NCBI GenBank assembly: GCA_905200265.1
Contig: CAJKJS010000034.1
Span: 1-9,857 of the forward strand
DNA: 9,857 bases
Source: an uncultured Oscillospiraceae bacterium
GTDB taxonomy: Bacteria > Bacillota > Clostridia > Oscillospirales > Acutalibacteraceae
Direction: 5' to 3'
The notes under the pieces are model-generated. The model was not told where the DNA came from. It saw only the letters and a program-made list of their open reading frames with translations, and made no database searches. Both the position numbers and the translations under genes were made by a program. Shown one piece after another: positions 5,307 through 9,857 of the stretch. Every line of letters begins with the position of its first letter. Position 1 is the stretch's first letter.

Positions 5307-7826
5307 ATGCAGCATCTGTCAAACGGGACAGTCCGTCGCCGTTTTCGAGATAACAGCTACCTGCATGCCTTTTTGCTGGGGCTGATGATGTCGTTTGTGG
5401 TGTTTCTGCCGTTTGTCGTAGTAGATAACGGCCTGTTTCTGTATTACGGGGATTTTAATGTCCAGCAGGTACCGTTTTATCAGCTATGTCACGATGCCAT
5501 TCGGAACGGAGAATGGGGCTGGAGTCACCTGACCGACTTGGGGGCTAATTTTCTCGGTTCCTACTCCTTTTACTTACTGGGTAGTCCGTTTTTCTGGCTG
5601 ACGATTCCATTCCCCAGTGAAGCGGTCCCGTATCTAATGGCGCCGCTGCTGGTATTAAAATTCGCCTGTGCCACTTTAACGGGGTATATCTATCTGCGCC
5701 GGTATGCAAAAACCGATACCCTCGGACTTGTGGGCGCTATTTTGTACGCCTTTTCCGGCTTTTCTTCTTATAATGTCTTTTTTAACCATTTTCATGAAGT
5801 CATTGTTTTCTTCCCCCTGCTGATCTGGGCCATGGATGAATACATGGAAAAACGCCGCCGCGGCATTTTTGCCTTGATGGTCTTTGCCTGTTGCTTTGTA
5901 AACTACTACTTCTTCACCGGTATGGTTACATTCTGCATTCTGTACTGGCTCATCCGCATGTTTGCTCATTCCTGGCAGCCCATTAGCGTCAAAGATTTTC
6001 TTCTGCTGTTATTGGAAGCGGTGTTGGGCGTTGGTATGGCCTGTGTACTGCTTATTCCTTCGTGTTTGTGCGTGCTGCAAAACAACCGGGTCAACAATCA
6101 CACCGACGGATGGAACGCACTGCTTTACGATCGCAATCAACGGTATATCCATATCTTACAGTGCCTGTTCTTCCCGCCGGATATTCCGGCCCGCCCGAAC
6201 TTCACGGTGGATTCCGGCAGCAAATGGTCGTCTTTGGGGGCCTATCTGCCCATGTTTGGCATGACCGGCGTCATTGCATGGTTGCAAATCCGCCGTCATC
6301 ACTGGGTCAAACGTATGCTGGCACTGCTATTCGTCATGGCCATGGTGCCGGTGCTCAATTCTATGTTCCAGCTTATGGTCAGTTCGTACTATGCCCGGTG
6401 GTTCTACATGCTTACGCTTATGATGGCGCTGGCTACGGTAGAAGCCCTGCAAAACAGCCGGGTTGACTGGAAACGGGCCATTAAGTGGAATGCCCTGATT
6501 GTCACCATTTTTGCTTGTACCATCGGACTTATGCCCGAAACGACCGTCACCGACGAAGGCTCCTATGTGACTTACGGCCTGGAAGATTATCCTACCCGGC
6601 TGTGGAGTTATCTGGCCATCACGCTGCTGGGCATTGCCGCTGTTGCACTGGTCCTACGATGGCGCCATCGCGATCCGAAAAAATTCCAGCAGTTACTCTT
6701 GCGCACCACCGCTGGTTTTGGTGTGGTTTGTACCCTGTTTATTTTGCTTACGGGGAAAACGCAAACCAGTAATCCCCACACACATCTAATCCCTTATAAT
6801 ATTAACGGTGGCGATAACCTGTCCCTGTCCGACGACCTGGATGTGTGCCGCAGCGATTTTTATGGGTCGGTGGATAATGCCGGTATGTTCTGGCAAATCC
6901 CAACCATCCAGTGTTTCCACAGTATTGTGCCCGGTTCTGTGATGAATTTCTATAACAGCATCGGTGTTACCCGCGATGTTGCCTCTCGTCCGGATATCAC
7001 TCACTACGCTCTGCGAGGACTGACTTCATGTAAATACCTATTTGATGACGATAGTGATTATGACAATTTCGGCGATATCAGCACCGGTGAAAACACGAAA
7101 ATGCCTGGTTGGTCGTATGTAGGGCATCAGAACGGGTATTATATCTGGCAAAACGATAACTATATTCCCATGGGTTTTTCCTATGATTTTTACATCACGC
7201 AGGAGCAATATGAATCTCTGTCAGAAAGTACCCGGGAAAGTGTTTTGCTGCACTGCCTGGTTCTCTCGGACGAACAGATCGAAACCTACGGGGATTTACT
7301 CTCTCCTATGACCAATATCTATTCCCTTTCCTGGGATGAAAACCAATACAAGACCGACTGTGAAGACCGGGCCCGTACATCGTGTTCATCGTTTGCTTAC
7401 ACCACATCCGGTTTTACAGCCGTTTCGTCCGGAGACAAAGAGCGGCTCGTCTTTTTCAGTGTTCCGTATGAATCGGGCTGGAGTGCCACGGTCAATGGGG
7501 AGCCCGTCCAAGTGGAACAAGTGAGCGTAGGTTTCATGGCCGTAAAAGTGCCCGCCGGGGAAAGGACCATTGTCTTTACCTACGAAACGCCGGGTCTGAA
7601 AATCGGGGCCCTTATTTCCCTTATTTCCGTCCTGCTACTCGCACTGTATCTCCTTTGTGCGCGCTTTTTCCGCCGTCGTCAGGTACCGGTTGCTTCCCGG
7701 TCACCGTTTACGCCCCGTCCCTTTTCGCATTTCACCGGTCTGCATCAGGACGCCCATTTTAACCCCAAGCATCCCATACTGGTCAAGCCGGAAGAGGACC
7801 CGTTGGAAAAGGAGGAAGAATCGTGA
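5307..7826 (+). CDS. YfhO-family polytopic membrane protein (GT-C-like glycosyltransferase)
   Basis: This 839-residue integral membrane protein has about a dozen hydrophobic helices in residues 20-475, a large extracytoplasmic domain (about 480-755), a final helix (766-785) and a 54-residue cytoplasmic tail. YfhO proteins have a GT-C architecture. In Bacillus and Listeria they are needed to glycosylate teichoic acids, taking sugar from a polyprenyl-phosphate carrier made by a CsbB/GtrB-type enzyme. The loop after the first helix holds YYGDFNVQQVPF; D49 is the likely catalytic acid by analogy with GT-C enzymes (inference). The late RGLTSCKYLFD and NYIPMGFSYDFYI segments are typical of the family. 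AGGAGG lies eight bases before the ATG. The stop overlaps the next gene, which encodes the expected partner glycosyltransferase. The tail, basic (RFFRRR at 786-791) and then acidic (last 13 residues), is unusual. The acceptor polymer is unknown. Confidence 0.9.
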   Translation: MQHLSNGTVRRRFRDNSYLHAFLLGLMMSFVVFLPFVVVDNGLFLYYGDFNVQQVPFYQLCHDAIRNGEWGWSHLTDLGANFLGSYSFYLLGSPFFWLTIPFPSEAVPYLMAPLLVLKFACATLTGYIYLRRYAKTDTLGLVGAILYAFSGFSSYNVFFNHFHEVIVFFPLLIWAMDEYMEKRRRGIFALMVFACCFVNYYFFTGMVTFCILYWLIRMFAHSWQPISVKDFLLLLLEAVLGVGMACVLLIPSCLCVLQNNRVNNHTDGWNALLYDRNQRYIHILQCLFFPPDIPARPNFTVDSGSKWSSLGAYLPMFGMTGVIAWLQIRRHHWVKRMLALLFVMAMVPVLNSMFQLMVSSYYARWFYMLTLMMALATVEALQNSRVDWKRAIKWNALIVTIFACTIGLMPETTVTDEGSYVTYGLEDYPTRLWSYLAITLLGIAAVALVLRWRHRDPKKFQQLLLRTTAGFGVVCTLFILLTGKTQTSNPHTHLIPYNINGGDNLSLSDDLDVCRSDFYGSVDNAGMFWQIPTIQCFHSIVPGSVMNFYNSIGVTRDVASRPDITHYALRGLTSCKYLFDDDSDYDNFGDISTGENTKMPGWSYVGHQNGYYIWQNDNYIPMGFSYDFYITQEQYESLSESTRESVLLHCLVLSDEQIETYGDLLSPMTNIYSLSWDENQYKTDCEDRARTSCSSFAYTTSGFTAVSSGDKERLVFFSVPYESGWSATVNGEPVQVEQVSVGFMAVKVPAGERTIVFTYETPGLKIGALISLISVLLLALYLLCARFFRRRQVPVASRSPFTPRPFSHFTGLHQDAHFNPKHPILVKPEEDPLEKEEES

Positions 7827-8800
7827 AGGCGCCTTTTGTATTCCTCGTCGTTCCTTGTTACAATGAGCAGGAAGTTCTGCCCGAAACCAACCGGGTATTG
7901 CTGCAAAAACTTCATGACATGAGGCAAAAAGGCTTGTGTGATGAAAAAAGCTGTGTGCTGTATGTGGACGACGGCAGCCGCGACGAAACCTGGCCCATGA
8001 TTACCCGTTTGCAAAGGGAGAATCCTTTGGTACGCGGAGTGAAGCTCAGCCACAACCGCGGCCACCAGAATGCGCTGCTGGCCGGTCTCATGACAGCAGC
8101 CAAAGAATGCGACTGCGCCATTAGCTTGGATGCCGATTTACAAGACGATGTGGGCGTACTCGACCAGTTTGTCGAAAAGTATCTCGACGGTTGCGATGTC
8201 GTTTATGGCGTGCGCAACCGCCGGGAAACCGATACATTTTTTAAGCGCACCACTGCCCAGGGATTCTATAAATTCATGCGGCTACTGGGGGCCGATGTGG
8301 TGTATAACCATGCCGATTACCGTCTGATGAGCCGCCGGGCTTTGGAAGCGCTGGGACAATATAGGGAAGTCAACCTATTTTTGAGAGGATTGGTTCCGCT
8401 AATTGGTTTTCGCAGCGATTACGTCTATTACGACCGGCACGAACGCTTTGCCGGTGAAAGCAAATATCCACTGAAAAAAATGCTGGCCTTTGCCATGGAC
8501 GGCATTACTTCATTTAGTGTGAAGCCCTTAAAGCTTATTTCCCGCTTTGGGATTCTGATCTCCATTCTTAGCATATTCGGCCTGCTGTATGCTTTCATTT
8601 CCTGGTGTACGGGCCATGCCGTGGAGGGATGGACCGCCATTATTTCAAGCATTTGGCTGCTCGGTGGCATTCAAATGTTATGTTTAGGTGTTGTTGGGAC
8701 GTATATCGGCAAAATTTACAGCGAGGTAAAAGCCCGTCCCCGCTATATCATCGAAGAATACCGGCACACTCGTACGGAGGAAACAGACCATCATGATTGA
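7823..8800 (+). CDS. GT2 polyprenyl-phosphate glycosyltransferase (CsbB/GtrB-like)
   Basis: This 325-residue family 2 glycosyltransferase would move a sugar from a nucleotide-sugar donor to undecaprenyl phosphate on the cytoplasmic face. The GT-A domain shows VVPCYNEQEVL (9-19), VDDGS (48-52) for nucleotide binding, the metal-binding DAD (103-105) followed by LQDD, and the GtrB-type segment RFAGESKYPLKKML (208-221). Two C-terminal membrane helices (about 241-262 and 272-295) precede KARPRYII (303-310), as in CsbB, GtrB and dolichyl-phosphate-sugar synthases. The GTG start has GGAGG seven bases upstream, and its last two bases form the first two bases of the preceding TGA stop, so translation is probably coupled to the YfhO gene. 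The sugar cannot be predicted. The family and its partnership with YfhO are well supported; the sugar acceptor is inference. Confidence 0.93.
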   Translation: MKAPFVFLVVPCYNEQEVLPETNRVLLQKLHDMRQKGLCDEKSCVLYVDDGSRDETWPMITRLQRENPLVRGVKLSHNRGHQNALLAGLMTAAKECDCAISLDADLQDDVGVLDQFVEKYLDGCDVVYGVRNRRETDTFFKRTTAQGFYKFMRLLGADVVYNHADYRLMSRRALEALGQYREVNLFLRGLVPLIGFRSDYVYYDRHERFAGESKYPLKKMLAFAMDGITSFSVKPLKLISRFGILISILSIFGLLYAFISWCTGHAVEGWTAIISSIWLLGGIQMLCLGVVGTYIGKIYSEVKARPRYIIEEYRHTRTEETDHHD

Positions 8801-9824
8801 TTTTACCTGTGATTATAGTGAAGGTGCTCATCCTGCTATTTTAGAACGGTTGGTCGACACCAACTTCGAACAAACGCCAGGCTATGGCGAAGATCGTTAT
8901 TGCCAGGCGGCCCGGGAAAAAATCCGTGCCTGCTGCGGCGATGTAGATGTCCATTTTCTGGTTGGTGGCACCCAGGCTAACCTGACGGTGATCGCCTTTT
9001 TGCTCAAGCCCTGGCAGGGGGTTTTGTGTGCCGACACCGGCCATATCAATCAGCACGAAACCGGTGCCATTGAAGCGACTGGTCACAAAGTGCTGTCCCT
9101 ACCTTCTCGGGACGGAAAAATTACAGCGACCCAGGTGGAACAAGCAGTGCGGGAACACCGGGTCGATGCCACCCATGAACACCGGGTGCAGCCGGGCATG
9201 GTGTTTATCGGTTCCCCTACGGAATGCGGTACCGTTTATACCCGGGAGGAACTCTTAGCTCTTTCGAAAGTATGCCGCCGGTATAATTTGCCGCTCTATC
9301 TGGACGGTGCCCGCTTAGGGTACGGCATGGCCGTTGGAGACGGCAGCTTGCGATGGGAAGACCTGACTGCTTGCTGCGATATTTTTTATATTGGCGGTAC
9401 CAAAGTTGGGGCTCTGTTTGGGGAAGCGGTCGTCATCGTGAACCCCGCCTTGCGCACAGACTTTCGGTATATCATGAAGCAGCGCGGCGCTATGCTTGCC
9501 AAAGGGCGGCTATTAGGCCTGCAATTTGATACTCTATTTACCGATCATCTATACGAAACCATCAGCCGTCATGCCGTGGAACAGGCCCTGCGTATTCGCT
9601 CGGCTTTTTTAAAAAAGGGCATTCCCCTTCTGTTTGATTCTCCTACAAACCAGCAATTTCCGATTTTACATCAGGATCAGCAGGCATTTCTTTCTCAGAA
9701 TTTTTCCTTCTGCTATTGGGAAAAGGTGGATGAAAACCGGGACAGCGTGCGCTTTTGTACCAGTTGGGCTACTCGGGACGAAGATGTAACGGCGCTCATT
9801 CAAGCTATTGAACAAATGCCATAA
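8793..9824 (+). CDS. threonine-aldolase-family PLP enzyme (beta-eliminating lyase fold)
   Basis: This 343-residue protein has the length and order of low-specificity L-threonine aldolases, which split threonine or allo-threonine into glycine and acetaldehyde. Visible are the GGTQAN phosphate-binding loop (58-63), the H84-containing segment DTGHINQHETGA that stacks on PLP, YLDGARLGYG (169-178) with D171 and R174, the Schiff-base lysine K204 in IGGTKVGALFGEAV, and R320 in SVRFCTSWAT, which should hold the substrate carboxylate. It differs from classical enzymes in the segment usually reading ENTH, here SPTECGT (141-147), so the substrate may not be threonine. The ATG overlaps the glycosyltransferase stop by 8 bases; the GGAGG is about 12 bases upstream, somewhat long. 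Such overlap with glycosylation genes implies co-expression, but no functional link is evident. The PLP fold is certain; the reaction is inferred. Confidence 0.88.
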   Translation: MIDFTCDYSEGAHPAILERLVDTNFEQTPGYGEDRYCQAAREKIRACCGDVDVHFLVGGTQANLTVIAFLLKPWQGVLCADTGHINQHETGAIEATGHKVLSLPSRDGKITATQVEQAVREHRVDATHEHRVQPGMVFIGSPTECGTVYTREELLALSKVCRRYNLPLYLDGARLGYGMAVGDGSLRWEDLTACCDIFYIGGTKVGALFGEAVVIVNPALRTDFRYIMKQRGAMLAKGRLLGLQFDTLFTDHLYETISRHAVEQALRIRSAFLKKGIPLLFDSPTNQQFPILHQDQQAFLSQNFSFCYWEKVDENRDSVRFCTSWATRDEDVTALIQAIEQMP

Positions 9825-9857
9825 AAAGCGAAAAGAGGCCGCAGGGGATGCATTTCC
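9824..9857 (+). terminator. left arm of a probable terminator, cut by the window edge
   Basis: Directly after the last stop codon, AAAAGCGAAAAGAGG (9824-9838) followed by CCGC repeats exactly one arm of the terminator hairpin found after the LCP gene (3714-3728). The matching second arm is not in the window, so this is a suggestion only. Confidence 0.3.

Overview
The window looks like a stretch of a low-to-mid GC Gram-positive (Firmicutes) chromosome, most likely class Clostridia. The pointers are strong AGGAGG-type ribosome binding sites, GTG starts, an LCP cell-wall ligase, a YfhO membrane protein, a CsbB/GtrB-type glycosyltransferase and a stand-alone Smr domain protein. There is no 16S gene or other species marker, so the lineage is an inference. 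No tRNA, rRNA, CRISPR array, insertion sequence, integrase or phage gene was seen, and gene order and spacing look like ordinary chromosomal DNA. Eight protein genes are supported.

Left part (1-1741): the tail of a probable terminator at the edge, a small Smr-domain gene on the minus strand, and, divergently, a 389-residue cytosolic protein of unknown function whose repeats suggest a beta-propeller. The latter converges on an aminotransferase gene, and a strong hairpin terminator lies between them.

Middle part, minus strand (4994 down to 1747): an LCP (LytR-CpsA-Psr) enzyme that would attach polymers to the cell wall, a terminator hairpin, then a tight pair. The first of the pair is a two-pass membrane protein with a PH-like domain and a C-terminal region resembling the DnaJ substrate-binding fold. 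The second is a class I/II aminotransferase of the DapL/PatA type. No clear promoter precedes the pair, so it may depend on read-through from the LCP gene.

Right part, plus strand (5307-9824): a tightly overlapping operon of a YfhO-family polytopic membrane protein (GT-C-like), a polyprenyl-phosphate glycosyltransferase, and a divergent threonine-aldolase-family PLP enzyme. The first two match two of the three parts of the CsbB-YfhO-GtcA type of extracytoplasmic glycosylation system; no GtcA-type flippase is in the window. The operon is divergent from the LCP gene across a 312-base spacer that holds opposing promoter candidates and an 11-bp inverted repeat. The central theme is therefore assembly and decoration of cell-envelope glycopolymers. 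The most unusual points are the PH/DnaJ-C-like fusion, the PLP enzyme coupled to the glycosylation genes, and the uncharacterised beta-propeller-like protein.
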